DNA of 64,000 bases from M3007 sp031425035. GTDB lineage: Bacteria > Bacteroidota > Bacteroidia > Chitinophagales > Saprospiraceae. The notes under the pieces are model-generated. The model was not told the DNA's origin. It did not search any database and was given only the letters and a program-made list of their open reading frames with translations. The DNA lies in assembly GCA_031425035.1 (NCBI GenBank), contig JANPIN010000018.1, positions 1 through 64,000 on the forward strand, written 5' to 3'. Both the position numbers and the translations under genes were made by a program. Positions 51,591 through 61,039 of this stretch are shown in pieces (position 1 is the first letter of the stretch; each line of letters starts with the position of its first letter).

Positions 51591-52157
51591 ATGGAAATCG
51601 TTGCTATACAGGGACTCCGGAAAGAATTGTCTGGAAAAGAACAGGCTAGAAAGACCCGCCGGGAAGGTCAAATTCCAGCCGTCATGTACAAAAGTGGTGG
51701 TGGCGATGCCCTGCACTTTACCATGGATGCCGCTGAAGCGCGTGCTCTGATCTTTACGCCAAAATTCAAAATGGCTGATGTGAGCCTGGATGGTGCGACT
51801 TATCACTGCATCGTGAAAGACATTCAGTTCCATCCGGTATCGGATGCCGTTATCCACCTGGATTTTCTGCAGTTGGTACCCGGTGTCAAATTTAAAGCCA
51901 CCGTGCCGCTGCGTTTTGTCGGTTCGGCGCCTGGTGTGAAAGAAGGTGGTAAGTTCATCGCCCGTATGCGGTCGGTGAATATCCTGACCACTCCGGAAAA
52001 AGTAGTGGATGAAATGTCGGCTGACATTTCGAAAATGGAATTGGGTAGCACCATCCGGGTACGGGACATTTCCGTTACCGAAGGCGTGGAAATCACCAAT
52101 ACTGCTGCTGTTCCGGTTGCATCGATTGAAATCCCACGTGCTCTGCGCGGTAAATAA
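51591..52157 (+). CDS. rplY: 50S ribosomal protein L25/general stress protein Ctc
   Basis: L25 binds 5S rRNA. The 188-residue protein is the long Ctc form: the N-terminal 5S-binding domain (RKTRREGQIPAVMYKSGG, HCIVKDIQFHPVSDAVIHLDF) plus a C-terminal beta domain (PLRFVGSAPGVKEGG, ISVTEGVEITN). It lacks the usual long acidic tail, ending IEIPRALRGK. It is transcribed alone from 51518 and ends in a terminator. Confidence 0.93.
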   Translation: MEIVAIQGLRKELSGKEQARKTRREGQIPAVMYKSGGGDALHFTMDAAEARALIFTPKFKMADVSLDGATYHCIVKDIQFHPVSDAVIHLDFLQLVPGVKFKATVPLRFVGSAPGVKEGGKFIARMRSVNILTTPEKVVDEMSADISKMELGSTIRVRDISVTEGVEITNTAAVPVASIEIPRALRGK

Positions 52158-52194
52158 TTGCCTCTTCGCCGAACGACCGGCTTCAAAATATCAA

Positions 52195-52233
52195 GCGCGG
52201 CAGACTGTGAAAACACAGTTTGTCGCGTTTTTT
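52195..52233 (+). terminator. Intrinsic terminator of rplY
   Basis: GCGGCAGACTGTG (52197-52209) pairs, with two G-T/mismatch positions, with CACAGTTTGTCGC (52214-52226), four-base loop, and is followed by six T. Confidence 0.85.
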
Positions 52234-52299
52234 GTGCTATACGGGTAAATGGGAAAGAGGCGTATTGGGAAAGTTTACCTGCTGGATTTAGCACGTGTT

Positions 52300-53832
52300 T
52301 TATGGAACAACCAGAAATGATCGAGTAACGGCGGCTAAACCATCGGCCTGCCAATGCAGCAGGTATAAGCCGGGGGGCCAGCCGGCAACCGGTACTGTTT
52401 GGGTCTGCTCCCCCATACCCTGCGGTAAAGACGCGCTGTATACGGTTTTTCCCTGCGCATCAAACACGGTACAGGTAACTATTAGCGGCGCTGGCAGTTG
52501 AAACGTCACCTGAAGTTCGTCGGCAACCGGGTTCGGGTACACATCCAAATCGAGCACCGCGCTATTCGCTTCCACGACCCCTGTAACCCCCTGCGCCTCG
52601 AAGCCCCGGTGGTCATACGCTTCGAACTCTCCTCCGGAAATAATCGGCGTAAACGGATTATCCAGATCGTACAGGCGGTAAAATCCATTACCGAAACCGC
52701 AGCACATGCCATCTCCGTACGCATCCACAAAATGGATGGAGTAACACCCGGGTCCGGGCAGATGGAGCGTATCTTTAATAAAAGCCAGGTTGCCGTAGGC
52801 GCCCGGTCCGCCGCTCACACTGAAATATTTGCCGCCACCATTCGGGCCCACGGCTTCATTGCCGCCATGATCGAGGACATTCCCCATATCATCGCGCAGT
52901 TCCCAGTAGGTTTCGGCCCCGAAATTATCCGTTCTAAGTTTCAGCACGACCTTCGGGCTGTTAAAACTAAGTGCCGGGACGAATACCTGCTGGTACACAT
53001 TGTTCACCGTATCATCTTCATAGGGCAGATAATTAACCTCGGTGACCCGCGATTCCAGCAGGCCGGCTTCGGTGGGCGTGAAAGCATCAAAGGCAATATT
53101 TTCTTCTCCGTATAGGGTTAAGTACCCCGTCCAATTAATATTCTGAATGAGCGTATTGTTCCAGCGGAGTTCGATCTGTGCTGCACTAAGCGCATTGGAG
53201 CCCAGATTGGTCAGTTTAAAAGTAGGAGCCAGCTGCTGGTTGTCGCAGATCTCATGCAGATCGGTGCCACTAAAGAAATCGAAAATACCGGCATTATTCG
53301 TCCCGAAAGCAATCGGGCACTGGCTGGCTTTTTCCCAGAGTTTATCGGCGGTATATTGGCCTACTTCGTAAGCCTTTCGATTTGGACAAATAACAAACAG
53401 GGAAGGGTAGTAGCTCAACTGGTAGTAAGCCGCAATATAATCGTTGTTAATTACCGGAAAAGGTACCCCGTTTACCCAGTTGCCGAGCGTCGTACCATTA
53501 CAGCCAGATTGCCCATATAAGCAGTCCAGATTTGTGTTGGGGTCACTTTCGATGAACAGAACCTGCGCCTTCCCGTCGCCGTTGGGTCCGTGTGCGGCGT
53601 AAAATTCCTGTAGTGCGCCGCTGTTATGATAGGCCCAGCAGGGACTGCACCAGGTGGCGCCAAAGTCCAGGATGACTACTTTGTCCTGGGCCAGCAGGTC
53701 GTACAAATGCCAGGATTGACCGTTCACATCGGTGGCCACGAAATCGGGAGCGATCTCACCGGCCGGCAACTGGGCCGACAAGCGGGTGATCACCAGGATC
53801 AAAAACAGAAGAATGATCTTGCTGTTGTTCAT
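52300..53832 (-). CDS. T9SS-secreted protein with N-terminal thioredoxin-like domain
   Basis: The 510-residue protein has a signal peptide (to LSAQ), a redoxin/thioredoxin-like domain (~22-165) with active-site WCSPCW and FGATW upstream, a central beta-sandwich region with VDAYGDGMCCGFGNGFYRL (~368-386), and a type A sorting domain (VYPNPVADELQVTF, ~429-510). A secreted thiol-disulphide protein is unusual and would need an external electron source. It is divergent from the next gene, with a 129-bp spacer carrying both -7 boxes. Confidence 0.88.
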   Translation of the reverse strand: MNNSKIILLFLILVITRLSAQLPAGEIAPDFVATDVNGQSWHLYDLLAQDKVVILDFGATWCSPCWAYHNSGALQEFYAAHGPNGDGKAQVLFIESDPNTNLDCLYGQSGCNGTTLGNWVNGVPFPVINNDYIAAYYQLSYYPSLFVICPNRKAYEVGQYTADKLWEKASQCPIAFGTNNAGIFDFFSGTDLHEICDNQQLAPTFKLTNLGSNALSAAQIELRWNNTLIQNINWTGYLTLYGEENIAFDAFTPTEAGLLESRVTEVNYLPYEDDTVNNVYQQVFVPALSFNSPKVVLKLRTDNFGAETYWELRDDMGNVLDHGGNEAVGPNGGGKYFSVSGGPGAYGNLAFIKDTLHLPGPGCYSIHFVDAYGDGMCCGFGNGFYRLYDLDNPFTPIISGGEFEAYDHRGFEAQGVTGVVEANSAVLDLDVYPNPVADELQVTFQLPAPLIVTCTVFDAQGKTVYSASLPQGMGEQTQTVPVAGWPPGLYLLHWQADGLAAVTRSFLVVP

Positions 53833-53880
53833 GTTTTTTTGCTAAAACTGTCCGGCACTGTATATATGCACTTGGGCAGC

Positions 53881-53888
53881 CAAAATTA
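53881..53888 (-). promoter_or_regulatory. -7 box of the redoxin-type T9SS gene
   Basis: TAATTTTG on the minus strand, 49 bp before the ATG at 53832. No clear -33 TTG. Confidence 0.4.
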
Positions 53889-53913
53889 GAGCGGCATTCC
53901 GGGTGCGAGCGTT

Positions 53914-53921
53914 TACCTTTG
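53914..53921 (+). promoter_or_regulatory. -7 box of the small T9SS protein gene
   Basis: TACCTTTG matches TAnnTTTG, 40 bp before the ATG at 53962; no clear TTG at -33. Confidence 0.5.
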
Positions 53922-53961
53922 TTATAAATTTTAACACCTGCTAATTTAGGACATTTGGCTT

Positions 53962-54651
53962 ATGAAAAATCTTTCCTTTTCTCTGTTTTTAATGCTTGCT
54001 TTCGGCACTTTCGCTACTGCGCAAAGTTCTTTCGTGCTTTCCAGTGATACGGTGATCGGCACGGTCGAAATTCCGGAAATTTCCGCCCCTGGACCCAGTA
54101 CGGTCACGAATCTGCTGAGTACCTCGTTAAATATTAACTGGACGCGGTTTATCCTCAACATTTCGCCAGGCTGCGTCATTCAGGTCTGTGACCCGAATAA
54201 CTGCTACCTGCCGGAAGTAAACAGCAAGAACTTTACGCTGCAAGGCAATGGCGTGGGTAACATGATGGTGGATCTCGTTGACACGACGTTCAGTGAGCAG
54301 CCCAAAAGCGCCCTGGTCCGCGTAAAATATTCCAACCTGGGCCAGTCGTCGGATACCGCCAGCACCTACTACTTTTTGAGCATCACCGGCATATCCGGTA
54401 CGACCAATCAGTCGGCTGCCTTGCGGGTGGCTCTTTATCCGAATCCGGTATCCGAATCATTTACCCTGGATAACGCCGAAGTAGTTCATAACGTACGGGT
54501 GTATAACCTGGGTGGCCGGCAGGTCGCTGCATACACCGCTACGCCCGGCCAACGTTACTCTTTAGCCAATCAGCCGGCGGGCACCTATATTGTTGCCCTG
54601 GCCGATACAGACGGACATATATTCCGCGCCCTGGAAGTGGTAAAGGAATAG
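53962..54651 (+). CDS. Small T9SS-sorted exported protein
   Basis: The 229-residue protein has a signal peptide (to FATAQ), a beta-rich domain of ~120 residues and a C-terminal type A sorting domain from about residue 152 (VALYPNPVSESFTLDNAEV, ending ALEVVKE). The central domain has GCVIQVCDPNNCYLPE and no family I recognise. It probably reaches the surface by T9SS. A hairpin follows at 54673. Confidence 0.85.
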   Translation: MKNLSFSLFLMLAFGTFATAQSSFVLSSDTVIGTVEIPEISAPGPSTVTNLLSTSLNINWTRFILNISPGCVIQVCDPNNCYLPEVNSKNFTLQGNGVGNMMVDLVDTTFSEQPKSALVRVKYSNLGQSSDTASTYYFLSITGISGTTNQSAALRVALYPNPVSESFTLDNAEVVHNVRVYNLGGRQVAAYTATPGQRYSLANQPAGTYIVALADTDGHIFRALEVVKE

Positions 54652-54672
54652 GGCCTAAAGTCGATTTGCGGA

Positions 54673-54705
54673 GGGCAAAATATCGGATTAGCCGGTGTTT
54701 TGCCC
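54673..54705. terminator. Hairpin between convergent genes (weak terminator)
   Basis: GGGCAAAA (54673-54680) pairs with TTTTGCCC (54698-54705). No long T-tract beyond the stem. It lies between the small T9SS gene and queD. Confidence 0.55.
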
Positions 54706-54713
54706 TTCCCTGT

Positions 54714-55121
54714 TTACGCCGGGTACTCGACGAAGTTGCGCGGCGTCTCGTACAAACGGATGTGCAAGTCGTGTGTTTCCGGTAAATGGGGCCGCAGTAT
54801 CTCCCAGATGACCACGCAGATATTCTCGGCCGTCGGGTTCAGGTCGCGAAATTCCACCGTATCCAGGTTCAGGTTATGGTGATCGAAACGGTTCTCCACT
54901 TCGGCCTTGATCAGGTCGGCCAGCCAGCCCAGGTCGATGACATAGCCGGTTTCCGGATCCACTTCGCCGCTGACTTTCACCTCCAGTTCGTAGTTATGGC
55001 CGTGGTAGTTGGGGTTGTTACAAAGTCCGAATACCGCGCGGTTGCGTTCGTCGGTCCAGGCCGGGTTGTGCAGGCGATGGGCGGCGTTAAAATGGGCGCG
55101 ACGGATGACAGCTACTTTCAT
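54714..55121 (-). CDS. queD: 6-carboxytetrahydropterin synthase / PTPS
   Basis: The 135-residue T-fold enzyme has the zinc His ligands in FNAAHRLHN (~residue 15) and HGHNYEL (~40-46), Cys in FGLCNNPNYHGHNY (~34) and the Glu in LHIRLYETP. It makes 6-carboxytetrahydropterin for queuosine biosynthesis, or is a PTPS-type paralogue; sequence alone favours QueD. No other que genes are near. Confidence 0.88.
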   Translation of the reverse strand: MKVAVIRRAHFNAAHRLHNPAWTDERNRAVFGLCNNPNYHGHNYELEVKVSGEVDPETGYVIDLGWLADLIKAEVENRFDHHNLNLDTVEFRDLNPTAENICVVIWEILRPHLPETHDLHIRLYETPRNFVEYPA

Positions 55122-55420
55122 GATTCAAGTCTGATGAGCGGCTTTAACCCGGCAAATGACATTTTGTTTTCCATATAACCTGTGTACCTTCGCCATTGAA
55201 CACAAAATCCCGACACTGTACCGTCATTTCTGATTTCAGATATATTCTCAGTTTGCTTCGTTCAATTTTCGATTTAGCATTGATTATCAAACAATTAAAG
55301 TATTTTATACAATTTGATGGCTGAACGTTTCAGCATTCGCTAATCGTTGATTGCAGGTGGCAGGCCGTAGTACTGCGGCAGTGAATTCGGGGTCGTTTGT
55401 GTTCGCAAACGCCATTTTAC

Positions 55421-56536
55421 GTGACTTTTGGGGAAATAATAGGGCAATACCGGACAAAATCGTTCCTCCGCCAACTCGCAGACAGCGAGCGGGTACCCCA
55501 TGCTTTGTTATTTCTGGGACCGACCGGCAGCGGTAATCTCGCCCTGGCCCTGGCCTTTGCTCAACGTTTGCAATGCGAAAAAGCCGGTGAATTGACCACC
55601 GAAGAAGCCTGTGGCGTTTGTAGCGCCTGCCGAAAAGCCACCTCCTTCACCCACCCGGACATTCATTTTTCTTTCCCAACCGTCGGCACGAATGCCGTCA
55701 GCACCGACTTTGGCAAAGCCTGGCGCCAATCGCTGACGGAGAACCCGTATGCCGACGTCCATAGCTGGCTGCAACGGCTGGGCGCGGAAAACAAACAGGG
55801 CAACATCAATAAAGAGGAATGTAATGCCATTCTTAAAAAGCTAAGCCTCAAAGCCTTCGAAGGCCGGTACAAAATCCTGCTGATGTGGATGCCCGAATAC
55901 CTGGGCAAAGAAGGTAATCGCCTGCTTAAACTCATCGAAGAGCCGCCCGAGCAAACCATTTTCCTGCTCGTCGCCGAAAACCAGGAGGCCATTCTGAACA
56001 CCATGCTCAGTCGCTGCCAACTGGTGAAAACCGATGTGCTCAACGACGAAGACGTAGCCGCCGGTCTGCGCGCCCGACGTGGTCTGGATGCCCAGCGCGC
56101 CCTGCAAATCGCTTTCCTGGCGGGCGGTGATTTTCACCTGGCACTCACGATGGCCGATAACCCCGATAATGACGACGCGCAACTACTGCTCGACTGGCTG
56201 CGCAAATGCTGGCGTGGTCATCCCGTGGAGCTGGTGCGCTGGACCGAACAATTTGCCCAGCTGGGCCGGGAAAACCAAAAACAGTTCCTGCAATACGGAC
56301 TGCATTTTCTGCGTGAACTACTGTCGCTGGTCGCCACCGGCAATACCGCTTTACGTTTGCGCGCCGACGAACTGGCCACCGCCCAAAACATGGGCAAAGT
56401 GCTCGATTTTGAAAAAATAGCCCGAATAGCCACCATTTTCAACGAAAACATTTATTACATAGAGCGAAACGCCAACCCGAAAATCCTTTTTTTAAACACC
56501 TCGATCCTGATGAACAGGATCCTGAAAAGTGCCTGA
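55421..56536 (+). CDS. holB: DNA polymerase III delta' subunit
   Basis: Clamp-loader subunit of ~371 residues from GTG 55421 (VTFGEIIGQYRTK), the usual start of the family; the longer in-frame opening from TTG 55397 cannot be excluded. A Cys cluster CGVCSACRKATSFTHPDIHF is the zinc module. The P-loop is GPTGSGNLALA, with Asn in place of the Lys, as in delta' proteins that do not hydrolyse ATP. The SRC-type motif is LSRCQLV. Confidence 0.88.
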   Translation: MTFGEIIGQYRTKSFLRQLADSERVPHALLFLGPTGSGNLALALAFAQRLQCEKAGELTTEEACGVCSACRKATSFTHPDIHFSFPTVGTNAVSTDFGKAWRQSLTENPYADVHSWLQRLGAENKQGNINKEECNAILKKLSLKAFEGRYKILLMWMPEYLGKEGNRLLKLIEEPPEQTIFLLVAENQEAILNTMLSRCQLVKTDVLNDEDVAAGLRARRGLDAQRALQIAFLAGGDFHLALTMADNPDNDDAQLLLDWLRKCWRGHPVELVRWTEQFAQLGRENQKQFLQYGLHFLRELLSLVATGNTALRLRADELATAQNMGKVLDFEKIARIATIFNENIYYIERNANPKILFLNTSILMNRILKSA

Positions 56537-56580
56537 AACCCCATGACCACCATCCATTCACCGATAATGATCAGCAATAT

Positions 56581-58281
56581 ATGGCTTGCGTAGGATGTAC
56601 CTCTTGTTCCACCACCAAAGATTCGGCAGCCGGCGGATGTAAAAGCAACGGCGGCTGCTCAACGGGTGGTTGTAACCGCCACAATACATACGACTGGATC
56701 ACCGCCATGGGCGTTGCTGATCCCAAACCCTTCGATACGGTAGAAGTCAGTTTTAAAAACGGCGCCCGGAAAGAATTTTTCAAAAACCCACCCTTTTCCC
56801 GTGCCAGTACCGGCGACTGGGTGCTGGTCGAATCCGTTTCCGGCGGTTATGACGTGGGCGTGGTTACGCTCTCCGGCGAACTGGTGCGTTTGCAAATGAA
56901 ACGCAAGCGCGTACGCCCCGATGCCCGCCTGCAAAGCGTGGTGCGGAAAGCCCACGACCGCGACCTGGAGCGCCTGCAGGAAGTCCGGGGCCAGGAAAAA
57001 GAAGTGATGGTCAAAGCCCGGGTCATTGCCCGGACCCTGGAAATGAACATGAAAATCGGCGACGTCGAGTTTCAGGGCGATGGACGCAAATGCACGTTTT
57101 ATTATACCGCTGATGGCCGGGTCGACTTCCGGGAGCTCATTCGCTCTTATGCCCGCGATTTCAAGGTTAAAATCGAAATGCGGCAGATCGGCGCCCGGCA
57201 GGAATCGGCCCGCCTGGGTGGAATTGGCAACTGCGGCCGCGAACTTTGTTGCTCCACCTGGCTAACCGAATTCAAAAGCGTCAATACCGCCGCCGCCCGC
57301 TACCAGAACCTGGCCATCAATCAGACCAAGCTGTCGGGCATGTGTGGCCGCCTTAAGTGCTGCCTGAACTACGAATTGGACACCTATATCGATGCGCTGG
57401 AAGATTTTCCGGATCGCGCCGAACGGCTGAAAACCGCAGCGGGCACGGCTATTCTGGTCAAAACCGACGTGTTCAAACGACTGATGTTCTATACCTATGC
57501 CGAACACCGGGGCAAATTTTATCCCATCCACGTGGACCAGATCTGGGAAGCGATGGATATGATCAAACAGGGTAAGATCCCGGGCAGTCTGGAAGATATT
57601 CTGGCCATGGCGCCGCAGCCGGAGGTCGAGGAAGTGCTGGAAGCAGAACCGGATTTCGAGAACGTCCACGACGTGATCCAGCTGCCGATGGAACAGCGTA
57701 AAAAGAAAAAGAAAAGTAACCAGAAAGGCCGTGATCGTTCGCAAAGCGCCGCCGCCGCACTCGAAAACGCACCGCCACCCACCTTCGAACGGGGGCGTCC
57801 GCAAGGCCGCCCGGATGATCGCCGCAGTGGCGGACAGCGCCCGGCCAACGGATCGGGCGAGAAATCAAGCCGCCCACCCGGCGACCGGCAGGGGCGTTCG
57901 GATAATCGTCCACCCGGCGACCGGCAGCCGCGTTCGGATAATCGCCCACCACGCCCGGACAACCGGGGCGCGGAGAGAACCGGACCACCGACTGATCAAC
58001 CAGTTTCCGGTGAACAAAAACCGACTGGAAACAGCGGCAAACCGAACGAGCGCCGCGACCGCCCGCAGGGCCGGCCGGATAACCGTCCGCCGCGCACTGA
58101 TAACCGGGAACGCAACGATCAGCCGCGTCCACCAGCGCCGGATAACCGTCCGGCGCCCCCCAAGGATCCCGGTAATGAAAGACCGAAAACAGACCAGCCC
58201 GGCGAAAAAGGTCCGGCTAACCGCTCTAATGACCGCTGGAACCGCCGGAAGAATAAAGGGCCGAAAAAGGACGGCGTTTAA
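56581..58281 (+). CDS. ricT: RicT/PSP1-domain protein with basic C-terminal tail
   Basis: The 566-residue protein has a Cys-rich N-terminus (CVGCTSCSTTKDSAAGGC, then GGCSTGGC), the PSP1 domain (~75-280) with CGRELCC and CGRLKCCLNYE, the iron-sulphur Cys motifs of RicT (YaaT). RicT joins RicAF in RNase Y-linked RNA processing in Bacillus. The remaining ~190 residues are a disordered Arg/Pro/Asp-rich tail with repeats such as DNRPPGDRQ, an RNA-binding-like feature. It is 44 bp behind holB, as yaaT lies next to holB in Bacillus. Confidence 0.88.
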   Translation: MACVGCTSCSTTKDSAAGGCKSNGGCSTGGCNRHNTYDWITAMGVADPKPFDTVEVSFKNGARKEFFKNPPFSRASTGDWVLVESVSGGYDVGVVTLSGELVRLQMKRKRVRPDARLQSVVRKAHDRDLERLQEVRGQEKEVMVKARVIARTLEMNMKIGDVEFQGDGRKCTFYYTADGRVDFRELIRSYARDFKVKIEMRQIGARQESARLGGIGNCGRELCCSTWLTEFKSVNTAAARYQNLAINQTKLSGMCGRLKCCLNYELDTYIDALEDFPDRAERLKTAAGTAILVKTDVFKRLMFYTYAEHRGKFYPIHVDQIWEAMDMIKQGKIPGSLEDILAMAPQPEVEEVLEAEPDFENVHDVIQLPMEQRKKKKKSNQKGRDRSQSAAAALENAPPPTFERGRPQGRPDDRRSGGQRPANGSGEKSSRPPGDRQGRSDNRPPGDRQPRSDNRPPRPDNRGAERTGPPTDQPVSGEQKPTGNSGKPNERRDRPQGRPDNRPPRTDNRERNDQPRPPAPDNRPAPPKDPGNERPKTDQPGEKGPANRSNDRWNRRKNKGPKKDGV

Positions 58282-58364
58282 ACATTTGACCGCCTGACCA
58301 GTTATTGAATGGCAGTTTTCAATGCCTGCAAGTTTGTACAGATCAACTTTTTATTTGACATAAA

Positions 58365-59771
58365 ATGAAATACGACGTTATCGTCATCGGCTCCGGGCCA
58401 GGAGGATATGTGGCCGCCATTCGCTGCGCCCAGCTGGGCCTCAAAACCGCCATCATCGAACGCTATGCTGCCCTGGGCGGCACCTGCCTCAACGTCGGCT
58501 GTATTCCCTCCAAGGCGTTGCTCGACTCTACGGAACATTACCATGATGCGCACGTGAAATTTAAAACGCACGGCATAGAGATGAAAGACCTGCAGGTAAA
58601 TATGCCGCAGATGATCAAGCGGAAAAGCGAAGTGGTGCTGGAAAATAATAAGGGCATTGAGTTTCTGATGAAGAAGAACAAGATCGACGTGCTGCATGGA
58701 CACGCTTCTTTTATCAGCAAAAACCGGATTAAAATTGCCGCCTCCAATAACGTGGTGGACGAAGTAGAAACGGATCGCGTGATCATCGCCACCGGCTCGA
58801 AACCCATTATGCCGGCTAATTTCAACTACGATAAAAAGCGGGTGATCACCAGTACCGAAGCCCTCAATATCGATAAGGTGCCGGCCAGTATGCTGGTCAT
58901 CGGCGGCGGCGTCATCGGACTGGAACTGGGCAGCGTGTACGCCCGGCTCGGTACCGAAGTGCATGTGGTGGAGTACATGGACCGCATTCTGGCCACCATG
59001 GACAGCGATTGCAGCCGCGAACTGACCAAAAGCCTGAAGGGGCTGAATATGCAGTTCCACCTGCGCCATGCCGTGACCGAAGTAACGCCCTCGAAATCGA
59101 AGGTGAAAGTGGTGGCCCAGAGCCGCGACGATGAAAGCAAAACCATGCGCTGGGAAGTCGATTACTGCCTGGTCGCTATTGGTCGCCGGCCCTATACCGA
59201 CGGACTGGGTCTGGAAAACATAGGCATTACCCTCGACGAAAAGGGCCGCATTCCGGTCAACGAGCACCTGGAAACCAGCGTGCCCGGCATTTACGCCATC
59301 GGCGACGTGATCAAAGGCGCCATGCTGGCCCACAAAGCCGAAGAAGAAGGCGTGTTTGTCGCTGAAACCATGGTCGGCCAGAAACCGCATATTCACTACA
59401 ACCTCATTCCCGGCGTGGTATACACCTGGCCGGAAGCAGCCTCGGTTGGGTATACGGAAGAACAACTCAAAGAAGCCGGTACGCCTTATAAAACGGGTAA
59501 ATTTCCTTTCCGGGCTTTGGGTCGCGCCCGCGCCAGCATGGACCTGGACGGCATGGCCAAAATACTATCGCATAAGGATACTGATGAAATTCTCGGTATG
59601 CATATCGTCGGTGCCCGCGCGGCGGATCTGATCGCGGAAGGCGTGGCGCTCATGGAGTTCCGGGCCTCGGCGGAAGATGCGGCGCGGATGAGCCATGCGC
59701 ACCCGACCTATGCGGAGGCGATTAAGGAAGCAGCTTTGGCGGCCACGGGGAACCGGGCAATACATAGCTGA
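58365..59771 (+). CDS. lpdA: Dihydrolipoyl dehydrogenase
   Basis: The E3 subunit of 2-oxoacid dehydrogenase complexes, 468 residues. FAD motif VIGSGPGGYVAA (~6-17), redox disulphide in GGTCLNVGCIPSK (~40-52), NAD motif VIGGGVIGLELGSVYARLG and the C-terminal His-Glu in HAHPTYAEAI (~444-453). It ends just before a perfect 20-bp-stem hairpin. Confidence 0.95.
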   Translation: MKYDVIVIGSGPGGYVAAIRCAQLGLKTAIIERYAALGGTCLNVGCIPSKALLDSTEHYHDAHVKFKTHGIEMKDLQVNMPQMIKRKSEVVLENNKGIEFLMKKNKIDVLHGHASFISKNRIKIAASNNVVDEVETDRVIIATGSKPIMPANFNYDKKRVITSTEALNIDKVPASMLVIGGGVIGLELGSVYARLGTEVHVVEYMDRILATMDSDCSRELTKSLKGLNMQFHLRHAVTEVTPSKSKVKVVAQSRDDESKTMRWEVDYCLVAIGRRPYTDGLGLENIGITLDEKGRIPVNEHLETSVPGIYAIGDVIKGAMLAHKAEEEGVFVAETMVGQKPHIHYNLIPGVVYTWPEAASVGYTEEQLKEAGTPYKTGKFPFRALGRARASMDLDGMAKILSHKDTDEILGMHIVGARAADLIAEGVALMEFRASAEDAARMSHAHPTYAEAIKEAALAATGNRAIHS

Positions 59772-59777
59772 TTTGGT

Positions 59778-59831
59778 AGTGAGACTCTCCAGGGGCTTTT
59801 GTAGATCAACAAGCCCATGGAGAGTCTCACT
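59778..59831. repeat. 54-nt hairpin behind lpdA, same class as 17587
   Basis: GTGAGACTCTCC (59779-59790) pairs with GGAGAGTCTCAC (59819-59830), and AGGGGCTT with AAGCCCAT with one mismatch, giving a 20-bp stem and 12-nt loop. It begins 7 bp after the lpdA stop and ends 9 bp before the next ATG. It shares GAGACT, CCAGG and GCT in order with the hairpin at 17587. Confidence 0.85.
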
Positions 59832-59839
59832 TTGTGAAC

Positions 59840-61039
59840 ATGAACTACGACATCAACCTCCGCTCCCTCCTCCTCCTGATTGCCATGCTGCAAGGCCTGG
59901 TAGTCGCCGGCCTGTTACTGGCGCGCGGTCTGCGCCGCCGGCAACAGGCCGATTTTTTTTTAACGGCACTGCTCTTTTTCCTGGCCTGCTCCCTGATCGA
60001 ACATTTCATCGGTTTCCTGGGCGTGTACGACTATGCGCGGGAACAGGGCCATGACCTGACGTTTTTCCCCTTCGATAATCCGTTTGTATTCGGTCCGCTG
60101 ACCCTGCTGTATGTCCGGGCACTGACCGACGGGCAGTATAGCTGGACGCGGCGCGACGGCTGGCATTTTGTACTGCCTTTACTCTACTATATAATCCATT
60201 TTACGGTTTGGGCCCTGCCCACTACCGATGCAATTTTGACCAGTACGCCGGGTCATATTTTACAACTCAGCTTTATTATCCTTTTCTATCCGGTTACCGG
60301 CTGGTATGTCTGGCAGTCGTTCTGGCGCTTTTATCATTACCGGCAACTCATCGAGCAGGAATACGCCAACACCGGCCGGATGACGCTCGACTGGCTGCGT
60401 ATTTTCTTAGTGGCGCTTTCCGCCTATCTGGTGTTCGATCTGATTTTTACCGTGATCGCGCAGTGGAATAATTTCTGGTACACCGGCTGGTATTGGCTCA
60501 ATTTGACCCGGGCGCTGCTCCTGTACTATATTTCGGTGACGGGCTGGGCATTTGCACAAAAATCGAGCGTGCAATATTATGCCCTGGAAAAAAGAGCGGT
60601 CGATGCCGGACAGGTGCTGAGCGATGCGCCGGTCAATACCGCACCGGTTAAACTGGCCCTGAGCCCGGAAGCCGTGGCCCTGCGCCGCCCGCAACTGGCC
60701 GCTTTTATGGAAGACCAAAAACCCTGGCTCGATCCGGAACTTACCCTTTCCCAACTGGCCGAACTAGTCGGGCTCAACGCCTCGCAGTTATCCTTCCTGG
60801 TCAACAACGGCTTCGGGCAGAATTTCAATGACTTTGTCAATACCTACCGGGTGGCAGCCGTGAAAACCAAACTTGGCGCCCCCGATTTTCAACACCTCAC
60901 CCTGTTGGGTATGGCCTTCGAATCGGGCTTCAACTCGAAAGCGACCTTCAACCGCGCTTTTAAAAAACTGACGGGACAGGCGCCCAGTGTATGGTCAGCG
61001 CAAAGTGGTTTTGAACAACGTCAGATTTCAAACGACTGA
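59840..61039 (+). CDS. Membrane-anchored AraC-family transcriptional regulator
   Basis: Start ATG 59840 (399 residues). The N-terminal half has about seven hydrophobic segments (~8-230). The C-terminal ~100 residues are an AraC-type double helix-turn-helix (LTLSQLAELVGLNASQLSFL; MAFESGFNSKATFNRAFKKL). Such 7TM-AraC regulators presumably sense a membrane-linked signal; target unknown. Its stop overlaps the start of the dispersed element at 61038. The TonB-receptor-type gene downstream may be its target, but that is a guess. Confidence 0.88.
   Translation: MNYDINLRSLLLLIAMLQGLVVAGLLLARGLRRRQQADFFLTALLFFLACSLIEHFIGFLGVYDYAREQGHDLTFFPFDNPFVFGPLTLLYVRALTDGQYSWTRRDGWHFVLPLLYYIIHFTVWALPTTDAILTSTPGHILQLSFIILFYPVTGWYVWQSFWRFYHYRQLIEQEYANTGRMTLDWLRIFLVALSAYLVFDLIFTVIAQWNNFWYTGWYWLNLTRALLLYYISVTGWAFAQKSSVQYYALEKRAVDAGQVLSDAPVNTAPVKLALSPEAVALRRPQLAAFMEDQKPWLDPELTLSQLAELVGLNASQLSFLVNNGFGQNFNDFVNTYRVAAVKTKLGAPDFQHLTLLGMAFESGFNSKATFNRAFKKLTGQAPSVWSAQSGFEQRQISND

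Noticed and set aside
56581..56650. Metallothionein-like or ferredoxin-like protein from the Cys-rich N-terminus of RicT
   Set aside because: It is in frame with a full PSP1 domain and is the N-terminal part of a single gene.
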